DNA of 64,000 bases. Origin: Nageia nagi. Taxonomy: Eukaryota > Pinophyta. Both the position numbers and the translations under genes were made by a program. Positions 33,484 to 46,194 of this stretch are shown one piece after another (position 1 is the first letter of the stretch; each line of letters starts with the position of its first letter). The notes beneath the pieces are model-generated. The model was not told the DNA's origin, did not search any database, and saw only the letters and a program-made list of their open reading frames with translations. The stretch is taken from positions 37,324,001-37,388,000 of the forward strand of contig JBITNC010000002.1 of assembly GCA_050084985.1 (NCBI GenBank), read 5' to 3'.

Positions 33484-36400
33484 GCAAATGCTCCTTAGTG
33501 GTTACCATATTCACTTGAGAAATAAGTTACAAATGTTTTCCGGCTGTCTTTAAAATCTTGTGCCTGCTTGGCAAAGAGTGCCAAATGATCTACAGTAATT
33601 TGTGCGTACATTTAGTTTGATATGATCTTACTTTTTGGGTAGAAGTGTGGCTGCCTTACAATTTTTCTCTGAGGCATGCTGAGAGAATAGTTATTTTTTT
33701 TGTTTTTGACAATAGAAGCATGATTGCAGTAAGTTAGAGACTCAATATGGGATTGACGGTAAATGTGCATGGCTGTTTGTTTCATTTATGTATTTAATTA
33801 TAAAAAATATTCTTAGCATATACTGTTATTGGATTTACCATATTTAAAGCTTTAGTCTGACATTGTCGGTGAATTCCCTCAATTATCATCTTGAAGAGAA
33901 AATGGAACATCCCTTTGGAACTGTTTATGGTGAGATTTTGTTTGAGAAACTGTACTAGAATTGGGAATTTGATGTTACTACCCGAAGATAAGTCCTTCAC
34001 TTTGACAGGATTAAAAGATTTGCATATGACAAAAATGGCAAAAAGAAATCTTCAGATATTATGAATATTAAAAAAATTAGTAGCAGGGAATACCCTGGGC
34101 TCTATAAGGTGGTTCGCTGAAGTTGTACTATAGTTAATAAAACGACAAGTTCTTCCTTCTTTTGAGGGCACAGTTGAAAACATAATATATTTCATTGTCT
34201 TGTTGATTGAAAAATTGCAATTGAAATCAATTCTAGTTCAAACAAGTTTTTCCTTCTTTTGAGAGCACAAGCTGAAATTATAAGATCTGAAACCAATTAG
34301 GTTAATGTTTTGAGCAACCTACTGCTTAGTTAAAGTTCTAACATTAACTCTAATCTGATAGAATAATAATGACTTTATCCCTTATCATGTGGATTAGTTG
34401 TAACTTTCATGCCTCAAGGATTGAAAATACACAGTTGAGAATAATTCTAGTATGATAGGTTGATGTCCTGTTAAATTCTAGCATGAGCAATCTGTTGTCA
34501 ATTTTTCGTTTGTAACCTGCTTTCATCTTTGGGGTAGGCGAGAGTGGTGAAATGGCAGTCAGAGATTGCAAGTGGGTTAGGAACTTAGATCAAAAGTGGA
34601 GTATGAGTAATCACTGGTGCTTTCTGGATGGGAAAATGAGGAAACCGCAGGAACTGGAGACAACAACACAGCCTCCAAATGAATTTTCCAACGGCTTCTA
34701 CATATCTAGTGCAAGATATTAGTTAGGATCAATTTTTCTATTTATATTGAAAAGGTAGTTACTTTAAAATCTAGAGCTCACAAGTTCACATGTGTAACTT
34801 GATTATCTACAGTAAGGGGTATTTCATTATACTTCTCTAATGTTTTTTTTGAATATCGGTAAATCTTTTTATAAATTTTGAAGAAGGGAACTCCTTTTAC
34901 ATGTTCTACCATTTAAAAGTGAGGAGATTTGAACCTGATCTTCTCATGGAGCATTCCTATTACTTCCTCAACTCCCAGCACATGGATGAACATAATACTT
35001 ATTTAATGTTGGCATAATAGAGACTTTAAACACATTTTCAATGCACTTCAATATCTTATAATAAGAAGCTGTAACTTCACGGTCAAGTGTTTAGAGTTAA
35101 TTTTCATAGGGCAATAATACAAAACTCAATTCTACAATCTAACAGGGAAGCGCTTTTCCTGTAATCGAGTAGTGTTGGATATCCTCACGTTAAGGTCTGG
35201 AAAATATTTTGGTTTACACTTAATAAAATGTGCAAGTACCTACCTCATTATGGATTAAGCTGTAACAGGGGACTTTTGTGACGCTATGTTTACACTTGAT
35301 AAAATGTGGCAAGTACCTACCCCTTCATGGATTCCATCACAAAGATTATATTGCATGGTGTTTTGGTGATATGATAATTTTATCGAATCCTAAGCACTCA
35401 GTGCACAAAGTTAACCAAATGTCGTAAGTCAAGAATGTACTTGAATCATGATAATATCTTTTATGTTAGGGGATGTGAATGAAAGTCAGAGGGATCCTTA
35501 ATTGTAAAAAAATGAGTCCAGACAAAGGAACCTATGTTAATGTCTCCAAGATGTAAATGAATAATTTCCTTGTTTGGTTGTGTTTATCTACTTTATCCAG
35601 ACGGATTATCAACATCTATGGAATAATACAAGTTTTTTGTTTCTGTTTTCTTCCTGAGGGATCATTTTTGCATGGTCCAAGATGGTTCAGTTTTTCTGGA
35701 TAAAAGCATGTTAGTACAAGTGTTTCCTCTCGTGGTGAGGATTTATAAATATTTAATATTTTTCTTTATTCAGATTGTTGTACATTGTTTTTCATTTTTT
35801 CATATTTCTTTTTACATTTTCATGGTAAGAGTTGAGAAGTGTTAAAAAAAATGCTAGTATTCCTGATGTACAATGAAGGGTATCATCGTATCTTGATTTT
35901 GATGGTTATAAATTTCACCTGATAGATTGTGTTACACGTGAATCTGGAAAAGGTATAAATATTTCACATACCTGTTTGTTCGTTTAACCACCATATGGTT
36001 ATAGACATTCAATATGAGTAATCCTAGTTGTTTGCATTGCACTTCATTAAACTCTATTAGCAAATGCATGTACTTTGTGGATATTTCTGTTCATAAAACA
36101 AGATGTTATGAATATTAGATTGTTACCGAGTTGTAACTTACCTGCTTTCATCATTTGGAATCAGAAGAGTGTATATATATATTGCGCACCTTACGAGAAA
36201 AATCAAGAACATGGACTGGATTATATAGTTTTACATCCAAATGGTAGACCTTTAGAAGACTTCCATGGTGCAGTTCATTTGAAAAGCCCATGCCAAAGGA
36301 GTATGGCAAATACTTTGAATTAGTAGCTGGAGCTGGTCAAGCTTCCCTGAAGCATTAGCTGATGATAACACTGGGAGGCTGATCTTATATTGCATATTGG

Positions 36401-36860
36401 TAATTGCTGCTTATTTGTATGTAAATTTCCCTTGAGTAAATCATTCTGTTTTCCAATGGCAACATAATTAATTGGCACATGGGATTTTCTCAAGGAATTG
36501 TTTTTCAAACAATTAAATTGACATGTTGCACAGATAGTTGGTTCATTTTTGTTTGTTATTATATTATCTTTGTTCGTTTTTCTTTACAAAGTAGTAGGAG
36601 GTGCTTCGTAGTGGATTTTTTTGGTCAACTGTAAATTTATTAAAGGTTTTTTTAAATAGAGCCCAAAACTTGTATATGCAAAAATTGCTTCCATAAGATT
36701 TTCAACACACAACAATATTCGTCTACGTGTCAAATATCTAGAGTTTATCATCAATTGTCATTTCATTTGGCTGGTATTGAATGTGTCTTGCTACAGTTAT
36801 TCTCCATCTCATTTTTTGGTACTATTCTAATATCATTGGACAGGACTATTGGGGAGCGGT
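33484..36860. other. EMC4 3' flank and unassigned DNA
   Basis: The EMC4 3' UTR must start here, but no clear AATAAA-type signal fixes its end. Small local duplications occur: AAGTT-TTCCTTCTTTTGAG at about 34,147 and 34,242, and AATAAAATGTG-CAAGTACCTACC at about 35,222 and 35,296. Open frames are short and without recognisable domains. No gene is supported. Confidence 0.4.
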
Positions 36861-36865
36861 CTATA

Positions 36866-37115
36866 CTACTAGAAAAACATCTTTCTTTGTACGCTTTTCA
36901 ATGTTAGACATCCATGGGTTTGTCAATTTTTCAACAACGTCAATTATATAAACGTTAGGTGTTTATTATACATCATAAATACCAAGCATTTATAAAAAAC
37001 GTAAAAAAATTCTAAAGAGTCAAAATCTCATAACTGCAAAAAGTCTCTTCATGGGATTCGAACTCGGGATTCCAGGTTAAAAATCCATTGTTTTAACTAG
37101 TATACCACAATTTCA
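36866..37115 (-). repeat. tRNA-related repeat (SINE-like), minus strand
   Basis: On the minus strand GAGTTCGAATCC (37,054-37,065) is a good B box. TGGTATACTAGTTAA (about 37,093-37,107) sits where an A box is expected. Between them GGATTTTTAACC resembles an anticodon arm, perhaps Lys-like. The lack of proper stems and the downstream non-tRNA sequence argue for a tRNA-derived SINE or a decayed tRNA copy, not a working tRNA. The opposite edge has ACTACTAGAAAAA (36,868-36,880), which also resembles a CACTA transposon end. Confidence 0.45.
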
Positions 37116-37880
37116 ATGATGAAATCCATCTAAATTCATTTAATTTTGTGGATGTAGCGTCCACATTGGATGAACCATATTATAATTCTACTTCTTTTGT
37201 GTATTCTTTGCTGATAATATTTCTGCATTTATATTATAAGGTGATTGCTCTACTGTATTTTTATATAGTATATCCTAACATTCTGACACCTTTTTCATTG
37301 CTATCATTCCCTTTCAACTTTTTCTTGATCCAAGTAGTTGCTTCTTCTTGTGATCATGCCTTACTATGCTCTTACACATCATTGAAACTATGGATCCCAC
37401 CATCATAGAGGAGCCTCCAAATCTTTGCAACCATTTTAAATTCTTCACCATTTGTTGGTTCCAATATTTTTTCACTCAACATTATGATGTAGAAGAGACT
37501 TCTTACTCTATCCAGTCATCTCAATACGAAGCCTAATTTCTTCATTGTAGCTCTATTTTGTCCTCTCCTTGATTAAGATGAATTGCTATTGTTGTTGCAT
37601 ATTTTGTATGACACATTAAGCAATTGTTTGTCTAGAAACTCTCTCCTTCATGGGTAAATGTTTGCAACTACTTTTGAGATTTCTTGGTTAAAATAGTCAA
37701 TGAATCAAATTGAAAATGTTATTCAAACTGTAGGATGATCATCTTGGTTTTCCTTCTCAATATGGATTTTGTTTTGGAAGCATTTTATCATTCAAATTTA
37801 AGTTAAATGCTTATGAGTTACTTTATTTCATTTCTTTCAAACTATTTATCATTTCAACCTACTAATTTCTTTTTATCATT
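37116..37880. other. Unassigned AT-rich DNA
   Basis: A hydrophobic open frame at about 37,148-37,408 has no recognisable domain and an AT-driven Phe/Leu/Tyr composition. No gene is supported. Confidence 0.35.
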
Positions 37881-37889
37881 TGTTCATAA

Positions 37890-38872
37890 CAAAGCATATG
37901 GCTTCAAGTGTTGGGGTTTCATGGAGGAAAGGAACATGAAGATAAGTTTCTTATGGGAGTGTGAGGCTAAGGCTTAGCCTCTTTATGCGGAACACAAACA
38001 ATGTTCGTTCAAATGATTATGAAATCGAATCCTCAATGTTGCACTCAAAAGAGATATTGGAAGCACCATGGAACTTAGAAAGGCAAGAGTTACTACACCA
38101 GCTTTCTATGGTTATGGTGGAGAAAGATACATCAATTACTAAGAGGTAAGATTTGAGGCAAAGTAAAGAGTATGTAGCAACAATGTCTGAAGAATTAAAA
38201 GCATTGTATAAGGAACAAGATCCATTACAAGGTGAAGTTGAGACATTAAATGACAGTAGTCTTTTAACGTCCTTTTAATTAGTGAACGCCAATGCAATAG
38301 TGGTAAGAGCGAATGCGTGAAGTGGAGACATCGAACGAATGATTGGTGAAATCAATGAACATCATAATTTAATTATGGGTACATGTGATAATCTCCAACT
38401 ATATCAACAAGAAAGAGATTACTATCACCAAGAGGTAACCTACCTCTAAGAAATGTTGGATGGGATATCACATATGTTTGTGGAAAGTAGTAATTCTTGT
38501 ACTTAATGTACTAAGTCAATTTATTAATGACATAAACATAGTTATATTCATGTTTGAATTATTATCCAATGTTTTTGTTTATATGATAAATAATGATTCA
38601 AATACTTAATTGATAAATATTTACTTATGGACAAACTTTTATAGGTCCTACAAACTAATGGGTTTAAAAGAACATTAAAAGAAATCTATCATAATATGCA
38701 TCTACCACATTTTCTAATCCATCCCAACCTTCCAAGTGTTACCTTTATCAACGACCAAGAAAATGATAATCATTGGCAGTGCTATGATAACCCTTTGAGG
38801 ATTTCCCCAACACATGCCACCCATGTGGACATTATTCCCCCGTTTGAGCCTCATAACCCCCTCCCCCTATGA
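37890..38872 (+). pseudogene. Unrecognised coding remnant, coiled-coil rich
   Basis: From about 37,890 (GFKCWGFMEERNM) and then in one frame from 37,961 to 38,506, about 180 codons keep protein-like composition with five stops. They are rich in E, Q, L and K (KEILEAPWNLERQELLHQL, SKEYVATMSEELKALYKEQ, LQLYQQERDYYHQEV), which suggests a coiled coil. A second open piece (38,700-38,872) includes NDQENDNHWQCYDNP and ends IIPPFEPHNPLPL. A short dispersed repeat (38,588-38,690) separates the pieces. The source, a host gene or a transposon, is unknown. Confidence 0.4.
38588..38690 (+). repeat. Short dispersed repeat, copy 1
   Basis: It contains ATTCAAATACTTAATTGATA, then TAGGTCCTACAAACTAATGG and AAAAGAACATTAAAAGAAATCTATC. 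It shares all three blocks in order with the copies at 40,122 (+), 60,980 (-) and 61,525 (-). Confidence 0.8.
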
Positions 38873-39914
38873 TAATGCTTCATATTGGATTTAATTATCT
38901 TTGTTCATTATAATTTTATTTAATTCAATATGATATTTTTTCTTCTATGTGAATTTTTCAAATAATTAAAATTGATGTGTTTTATGGCTAGTTGCTTCAT
39001 TGTTCCTATCGTCTCTTATTAGGGGAGTTGTGAAATAAATGGATGTGAAAACCCTCACATTGAAGGTTCTTTGTTCAACTTCCAACTCCTACATTGTTGA
39101 TATTTTTTTACAATGTTAGAGATTTTTAGTTTGATAATTGAGAACTAAATGTTTAAACATAAAATTTGTCTCTTTAATGGTTCTTTGTATGAAAATAGAA
39201 ACTTGGTAAAAATTTTCTGGTCTTTGAATAACATGATACAACTTTAGATCAACAATTGAAGGCCATTAACATCACATGAATATTTTAGCAACAAAAGTAT
39301 AAGCATGGCTTAAAAATGCATAATACATCATCATGTATACAAGCGATTAATATGGTTAGCATGCATACAAAGTCTATAACATGCATGATGAAGCATTATG
39401 CACAACCACCTAAAACACCACAGTCTAAGGTTTTTACATCAATATATTTCTGATAGATGTACAATAATACACTATTGGTAGAGCTTTAAGCTTTAATTAC
39501 ATGATGAAATTTAGTAATATATTTAATAAGAATGCAAAAAGAATTATGAATCAACATTTATGTGCAAGATCAAAGAGGTTAGATGTACATGAAAGGAGAG
39601 AAGAATTAAGTTTATTTAGGCCAGTACCTTGGTAGACTTAATAATCAATAATAAAAAAATGGTACAAGCAAACTCTTCTCTCTAACATTAGGTGAGCCTT
39701 TGGGCTACAAGCTTTAATTCAAAAAATAAAATTATAAAACAAGTGTATGGATTATTTTATATAAAAAGATAAGGAAAGAAATAATTTTATCTAAAAAATA
39801 AAAAATGTTAATTTCATATTATATGGTGCATTTGGTTATAAGCTTTAAACTTTTTTACCTTTATAAAATAAGTATATGAATCATTACATATAAAACAAAT
39901 TAAAATATACCGAG
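38873..39914. other. Unassigned AT-rich DNA
   Basis: No coding or recognised element is seen. Confidence 0.35.
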
Positions 39915-40105
39915 AGCATTTCATGTCATATGATGCATGGTGCTCTTGATAATTTCATATCATTTCATTTTATATCATAGAATCCTTTGTGCACTTGATA
40001 ATTTCATATCATAGTGTGCATTTGAATAATTTTTATATCATATGGTTCATGGTGTTGTATCATATGGTGTACTTGATCATTTCATATCATATTGTGCATG
40101 GTGCA
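39915..40105 (+). repeat. Degenerate tandem repeat
   Basis: A unit of roughly 35-45 bp built from TTTCATATCATA, TGGTGCA and CTTGATAATTTC recurs about five times with much variation. Confidence 0.6.
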
Positions 40106-40121
40106 TTTATTTAAATTATTC

Positions 40122-40225
40122 AAATACTTAATTGATATTTATTTATTTCTACACAAACTTTGATAGGTCCTACAAACCAATGGGTTCAAAAGGACGTTAA
40201 AAGACTTATATATCTATCTATATCA
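40122..40225 (+). repeat. Short dispersed repeat, copy 2
   Basis: The blocks are ATTCAAATACTTAATTGATA, GATAGGTCCTACAAACCAAT and AAAAGGACGTTAAAAGACTT, followed by ATATATCTATCTATATC, a TATC-type tail. Confidence 0.82.
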
Positions 40226-42240
40226 TCTTTGACACTTCATTGTTTATAATATTGTTCCAAAAAACCACAATATCATCATTTTGTTGATAGAATTAGAGAA
40301 AGATAGTTTTTTTCCAACCAGATTGTGATGTTTTTGATCTCTCCATAGTTTTGTAACTACAAAAATATTTTTGTATGTTCTTGTTGTATTGGTTGGCATA
40401 GAGATTCTTCTCAAAATGAGCTTTCTAGTGAATTTTGTATATGGTAAAATGTAGTTACAATCATCAAGTTCAGTCATTCAAAAGTTGAATTATTGAAATT
40501 CATTAAGATACACTGCATGGTATGAAATAAAAATTATACATCTAAAGTTGATTGTTCTAGACTTATTGAAAATCACTGAGATACATTGCATCATATGAAG
40601 GAAGATTATACATGTAAAGTTGATTGTTCAAAGAAATAAGTCGAATCAAATCCTCTTAGGCTACAAAGATTCTTTTAGGTCATGTGTAGAATTTAAATAA
40701 TAGAAAATTAGCTTTTTGAATTAAATCTTAAACAATTGACAAGATGAATTTTGCAAGTGTTTTGCATGTTGAATATTATGTATTGAATGCCCTTTCTTTT
40801 GAATAACATAGACAATAATGTAATTTCAAGCATTATTATGAAATATTTTCTTTGATGGATAATTTTTTTTATTATAATAAAATTGAAATTAATCTCAAGG
40901 CCTAACAAAATATTACTTACACTATTCAATATATGATTGGTTTTATTACTCATTTAGGTACGTTTTAATATTGTTATGCTTTTGGATTGAAGAACATAGG
41001 TATTACTTATCTAAGAGTCATAGTTGTTATTATTTATATTGTGCATTAAAATCTTAAGCATTGTATCGATGATATCTTAGATCAAAGAAGAGGTTCATGC
41101 AAAAATCTAAAGGAAATATATCTAGGTCATGCGCCTACCTAATTGATATGGTTTAGGATTTTATGGAAGAAGATTATGAAAAAGCAACCATAGTAGATGG
41201 AAAAATAAATAATAAAATTATTGATTGTAGGCACTCATGTTCAAAGAAATATATGGGTGATAAACAAAATTTACTAGCCAAAATTATTATAATTTTATTT
41301 AATTGAAGAATTGTAATTTATATTATATTTCATAATTATTATCTTCATAAAGTAAGAAACTAGTGAAAATAATCATTAAAATTATTTCATTTTATGTAAA
41401 ATTTGAATAATTTAATAATATCATCATTTTATAATTAATCAAATAAAAATAAGATTTTAAGTTATTTCAATTTTAATTATTTATATGCAATGCTTTTTTA
41501 AAAAGAGATTTCAACATATTATATATGTTACTTTCAATATAAATGAAATGCATATAATTTCATCAATGTTTTTATTATTAAAGTAAAATGCATAATTCAA
41601 AGTAAGGTGAAGTATTAGAAACTTTTAACTTATATAAAGGTAGATTTTGGTAATGTATCTATTCAAAATAGATTTATTTTATCATTTATGTAATTTGTAT
41701 TTATGAAATGATATTTAAAAAGTATTCCATTATCAATACAATATAAACAAAGTATATATTGTAAAAAGCATAATTATATTTCTTATACATTTTGATGTTG
41801 AGATTATAAAGGTAAAATATAAAGTTAACATTAACATTCATTACAATCTATTGGTTTGTAGGATCTATCATCAATCTATTGAATTGAACATTGAACCTTC
41901 AATATGAATGACTTCACACCTACTTGTCTCCCAACTCCCTAACAAGAGGTGATATTATAAATTTTATCAACTCTAGATTATATATATTATATTATATGTT
42001 TAAAATTATTATATTATATAATAATATAATATATATTGAATTTTCAAATGTTATTTACTTTTTCTTCCATATAAAATATTTCATAGTCATAATGTAAGAA
42101 ACTTGATCTTTTATGAGCCATTCATGCTCGAAGAGAATATGCTTGAAAAGATTATTTCGATAAACCTTTTAGTCATAGCTAAAGATGTCACATTAGGAAC
42201 AATAAGAGTTTACAGATGAAGTAAGTGTATAGAAAACTTT
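40226..42240. other. AT-rich intergenic DNA
   Basis: Very AT-rich with no supportable gene. A fragment of the short dispersed repeat in the opposite sense (TTGGTTTGTAGGATCTATCA) lies near 41,850. A palindromic TATATTATATAATA-type run is at about 41,980-42,035. Confidence 0.4.
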
Positions 42241-42480
42241 TGTTGTGCTATTTTAGGTGTTTACAATATGCTAAAATTATACCCTCTTGAAATAATATCA
42301 CATAACAATAAGAAAAATGAGGATTATGGAGAGCTTATAAACAATGGACTTGTCTAGAAACCTCCCATTGTGATATTTTATGTATTTGCATTATGCTCAA
42401 ATTAAATCACTTTAAAATGATATCATGCATCATCCTATGGTATTAGTTATGGAATTTGAAATTTTAAAGTGTAAGGATCT
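42241..42480 (+). repeat. Two copies of a flanking repeat, left of Gypsy-2
   Basis: The unit runs TTTTA-GTATTT-CA-TATGC-CAAATTA to CTT-AAATAATATCA, then ends near AAGTGTAA and AATGAAAGAACACAT. Two diverged copies start at about 42,245 and 42,368. Two related copies lie right of Gypsy-2 at 59,665-60,000. Confidence 0.6.
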
Positions 42481-42519
42481 ACATCCTAACCCTAATAATG
42501 AAAGAACACATGGCATATT

Positions 42520-43141
42520 TGTAGACTTAAAATAATGCACAAAAAACACTATTTATCTACAATGTGTTATTGAAGCATATATCAAAAATATGGCATCAAA
42601 TGAACATGATAATCAATGTACCTTCATTGCATTTGCATTGACATAAAATAATAAAGTTTATGCATCCATTACCATAACACACCATAGAAAACACATGCCA
42701 CCAACGACCTAGGAGCTTGCCATTAGCTATGTGAAAGGAGCAAATCTACAAATAGAAATAAAGATGTGAACAAGCAAAATGAAAGGTTTAACAAATTTAA
42801 GAAGAGGTGGTGTTACAAAACACCTTTGTTGGTCAGATATAATGATATTGCATGTTCTGGTTTCTCTCTCTTGATATCTACCAATATCCCTTGCCTTCTC
42901 ATTGTGTTGTCTTTGATATTCTTTTATAACAACGTCTTGATCCTCCTTAAATCTTGGGATCATTACATATTACATTGTTCGTGGTGTCTTTCTTGATATT
43001 TGACACTCTTTACACCATATAGTGGTCCATTACATTGATTACATTGCCTTGGGTACACTTTACCCTTTTTTACAATAAGTGTTCTTTGATGCTTTAAAAT
43101 GAACTATTTAATAAATAATAATTCATTTTTAGGCATCTACA
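42520..43141 (-). repeat. Gypsy-2 3' LTR (left)
   Basis: It begins TGTAGACTTAAAATAAT and ends GGCATCTACA on the plus strand, so its ends form the inverted repeat TGTAGA/TCTACA. It aligns throughout with 59,024-59,654. Length is 622 bp. Confidence 0.88.
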
Positions 43142-43157
43142 TTTTTCCCCTCTTTGG
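43142..43157 (-). other. Gypsy-2 polypurine tract
   Basis: On the minus strand CAAAGAGGGGAAAAAT lies directly before the LTR start TGTAGATGCC. This is the expected plus-strand primer. Confidence 0.8.
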
Positions 43158-44332
43158 AAGTGTGATTGAAGCAATGAGATTGCATATCCAAAGAAGAAGT
43201 ATAGAAGAAATTTTTGAGAACTTTGAACTCCTTATTCAACACTTGCCATTTGATGATGATGAGGGTCCCTTATTGCCCCCTTTTGGCTTGGTTTCCCTAG
43301 GAAATCTCCTTGAGTGGTGTAGCCAAGAATAAAATTGAAGAACTATATCTTTTTTCCCCTTACAATATCTCTTCCATGGAAGGAACTTTGTTACGAGATA
43401 GTCTTATGGTCCCACATCCAATCTTTGAAATAGAAGAGGTTCTTTTTTCCCCTTACACTGTTCAACCATGGATATGGTTGTTTTGTCATTTCTAATACTC
43501 AAGAATCTAATGCTCTTATGTCCATGCCTTGATACAAAAGAGGTCCTTTAATCTTAGCTCTAGGTTTGTTGATGTGGACGTCATTGATGGCGTATGAACA
43601 ATATGGTATGCAATTAATAACATAAAGTCTAATTTAGTTATTGTTCTTATTTTGATGTAAATACCTACAGAAAGTGTTAGATATACCTTGCACAAAGATA
43701 TTTTGGATACATCGTGAGTTGCATCATCTATTGATGATGAATCAATTTTAGCAATCTCCTTATGATTGTATCACTGGTTTACCTTTTAAGTGAGTGAACT
43801 CTCACTAGCCATATTGATGGCTATCGATGGTCATACCTTTTATATCTATGACCCTGAGATGTTATGCTTTGTATGGTTCAAAGCAAAAACTATGTGGATA
43901 CACAACAAATTGTATCATCCATTGAGGATGAATCAATGTACACATCTTGCTTATGACTGCATCATTGGTTTGTCTTTTAAGTGAGTGAACTCTCATTATC
44001 CATATCGATGGTCATACATTTTATGTCTATGACCCTAAGATATTATGCTTTGTATGGAGAAAAAATCATGTGGATACACAACAAGTTGTATCATCCATTC
44101 AAGATGAATCAATGTTCATATCTTTCTTATGAATGCATCGTCAGTTTGTCTTTTAAGTGAGTGAACTCTCATTAGCCATATCAATGGCCATCAATGACCT
44201 AATGTTTATCTATCCATGGTCCATAGACATTATACTATCATCATTTTTTTAACACAATTGGCAACATGTAGATAATAATGCACGTCATTTACTACATGGA
44301 AATAATGATTTGTAAGGTATAGAGCCACTACC
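43158..44332 (-). other. Gypsy-2 3' untranslated region
   Basis: About 1.2 kb lies between pol and the polypurine tract. Two further purine tracts (GTAAGGGGAAAAAA on the minus strand, near 43,349-43,362 and 43,442-43,455) resemble the real one. Tandem repeats fill 43,690-44,215. Short plus-strand open frames are not supported as genes. Confidence 0.6.
43690..44215 (-). repeat. About 180-bp tandem repeat in Gypsy-2 3' UTR
   Basis: AAGTGAGTGAACTCTCA recurs at about 43,787, 43,979 and 44,155 (spacing about 190 and 176 bp). Linked blocks are CATATCGATGG, TCTATGACCCT and CACAACAA-TTGTATCATCCATT. A partial first unit starts near 43,690. Confidence 0.85.
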
Positions 44333-45489
44333 TTATGCAAAGAAGCATTTAAGGTGCATGGAAATGAAGATTTTTGGTTCTTCTTTGCCATCCATGGATG
44401 ATAACTTGTAGGCTCCTAATCCTGTTACTTCAACTACAACAAATGCCAGGCCCAACCAATTTGGTTTAAATTTCCCTTTTACTTCATCATTTGTAGCCGT
44501 ATTGTTAATGTTATCTTTCAATACCAAATATCCCACCTTGAATTCCTTTCATTGGTCTTCTTTCCAAATGCACTTTTCAATTTTGCACAATAAGCTTTAT
44601 GACATTTCTCCTTGTAATGAAATTCGTAAAAATGGCAACTCAAACTCTAATGGTACTACAACTTCATCTCCATAGACTAATGAAAATGATGTTGCCCCCA
44701 TGGCTATTCTAATACTGGTTCTGTATGCCCAAAGTGCATAAGGTGACTACTAATGCCAATTTGCCTTGTATCTATCCCAAGTTTTTGAAAAAAATACTCT
44801 TTATGATTTTATTTGATGCTTCTTCTTGACTATTTCCTTGAGGATAATAAAATGAAGAAAATGTTTGATCGATGTGAAACTTTTTACAAAAGTCTTTCAT
44901 TTCCTTACCTTTAAAATTTGGCCCATTATCCATGATCAACCTTTGTGGCACCCCAAACCTGACTATGATATTCTCTATCAAGAATGCAATGATCTTATCT
45001 TGTGTAATTGACTTCATTGGAATGGATTCAACCCATTTTGTGGTAAACTCTATAGCTATGATAATGTATTTGTGATCTTCCCTTGAATGTGGATTGATAA
45101 GTCCAATCAAATCTATGCCCCATGTTGCAAACAACCAAGGTGAAACTATGGAATTTAACTCTTGAGTTGGTTCTCCAAATTTGCATGCTTTTGACATTGT
45201 AAACATGTTCTAACATGATTTTACAAACCTCCTCCATTGTAGGCCAGTAATAACCAATTCATAAAAGCTTAGTATACAATGCTTTTGCATGAAAATGTCC
45301 TCTACACAAACCATCATATGCTTGTTCTAATGTTGTTACTATTTCATGTTGTGTTAAAAATCTCAATAAAGCTCCATAAAATGAAATTCTATATAACACT
45401 TCACTAATAATCACATACTTAACAACTATCATCTTTAATCTAACAATTTCACTTCTATCAAAACTTGATGGAATTGATTGATATTTCAA
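44333..45489 (-). pseudogene. Gypsy-2 integrase, decayed
   Basis: On the minus strand the zinc-binding N-terminus is partly readable (about 45,489-45,200). The core has GIDLIG near 45,115, MDNGPNF near 44,925 and a Q-E-E-A-S motif near 44,820, so D, D and E appear kept. The C-terminal module at 44,333-44,536 (KFKPNWLG, GLGAYKLSSMDG, MHLKCF) resembles the end of Tat pol proteins. One frameshift and several stops break the frame. Confidence 0.85.
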
Positions 45490-45659
45490 ATAATTGTAAA
45501 TATCAACATACGGATCACTCTCTATGTCAAGGTGGGATGTATGGACTTCATCTATATGATCAAGGTAAGAAGGTGTGCCAAGCTTTCAAATATTGAATAT
45601 ATTTCTTCATATTCTATCTTGATTGGTTCCAATGAAGCTACACTTGCCATTACATCTAC

Positions 45660-46190
45660 ATACTAGTTATTTGTCCTTGGAATATTCTGAATATTGTACA
45701 TGTGAAACTTATCAAGCAACTCAACAACCACTATCTTATATGGCTTTAACTTTTCATCCTTCGTATTATATGTATCATTAACTTGATTTACCACAAGCTA
45801 TGAATCACCATAGATCTTTAAATCTTTTATTTTTAGGGTTATAGCTGCTTTTAATCCCAAAATCAAAGCTTCATACTCTACCATATTATTATTGCACTCC
45901 GACCCAAGTTTATAAGCCATAGAAATTACCTAATTAATAGGTGATACAAAAACAATACCTACCCCTACTCTGTAAGAAGACTTAGTTCCATCAAAATATA
46001 GGGTCAAAGTAGTAGGTTCATCTTCCATGTAGCACATGAACTCATATGGTATTGTCATGTCATCAATGTCACACCATTGATGGTCTTCTATGAGTTTTGC
46101 ATGTTGTTGATGGCATGAATCATTATCATACTCATTTAGGAATTCTTCGTGCACCACTATACCATCATTATAAGGAAATTTTTCTATCAA
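45660..46190 (-). pseudogene. Gypsy-2 extra RNase H domain (after native RNase H)
   Basis: TLTLYFDGTKSSYRVGVGIV supplies the first Asp strand, MVEYEALILGLKAA the Glu helix, and DLKIYGDS the next Asp. The tail has LDKFHMYNIQNIPRTN. Catalytic residues look kept, unlike Gypsy-1. Stops near 45,930 and 45,800 break it. It lies between native RNase H and integrase, the usual Tat position. Confidence 0.82.
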
Positions 46191-46194
46191 TTTT

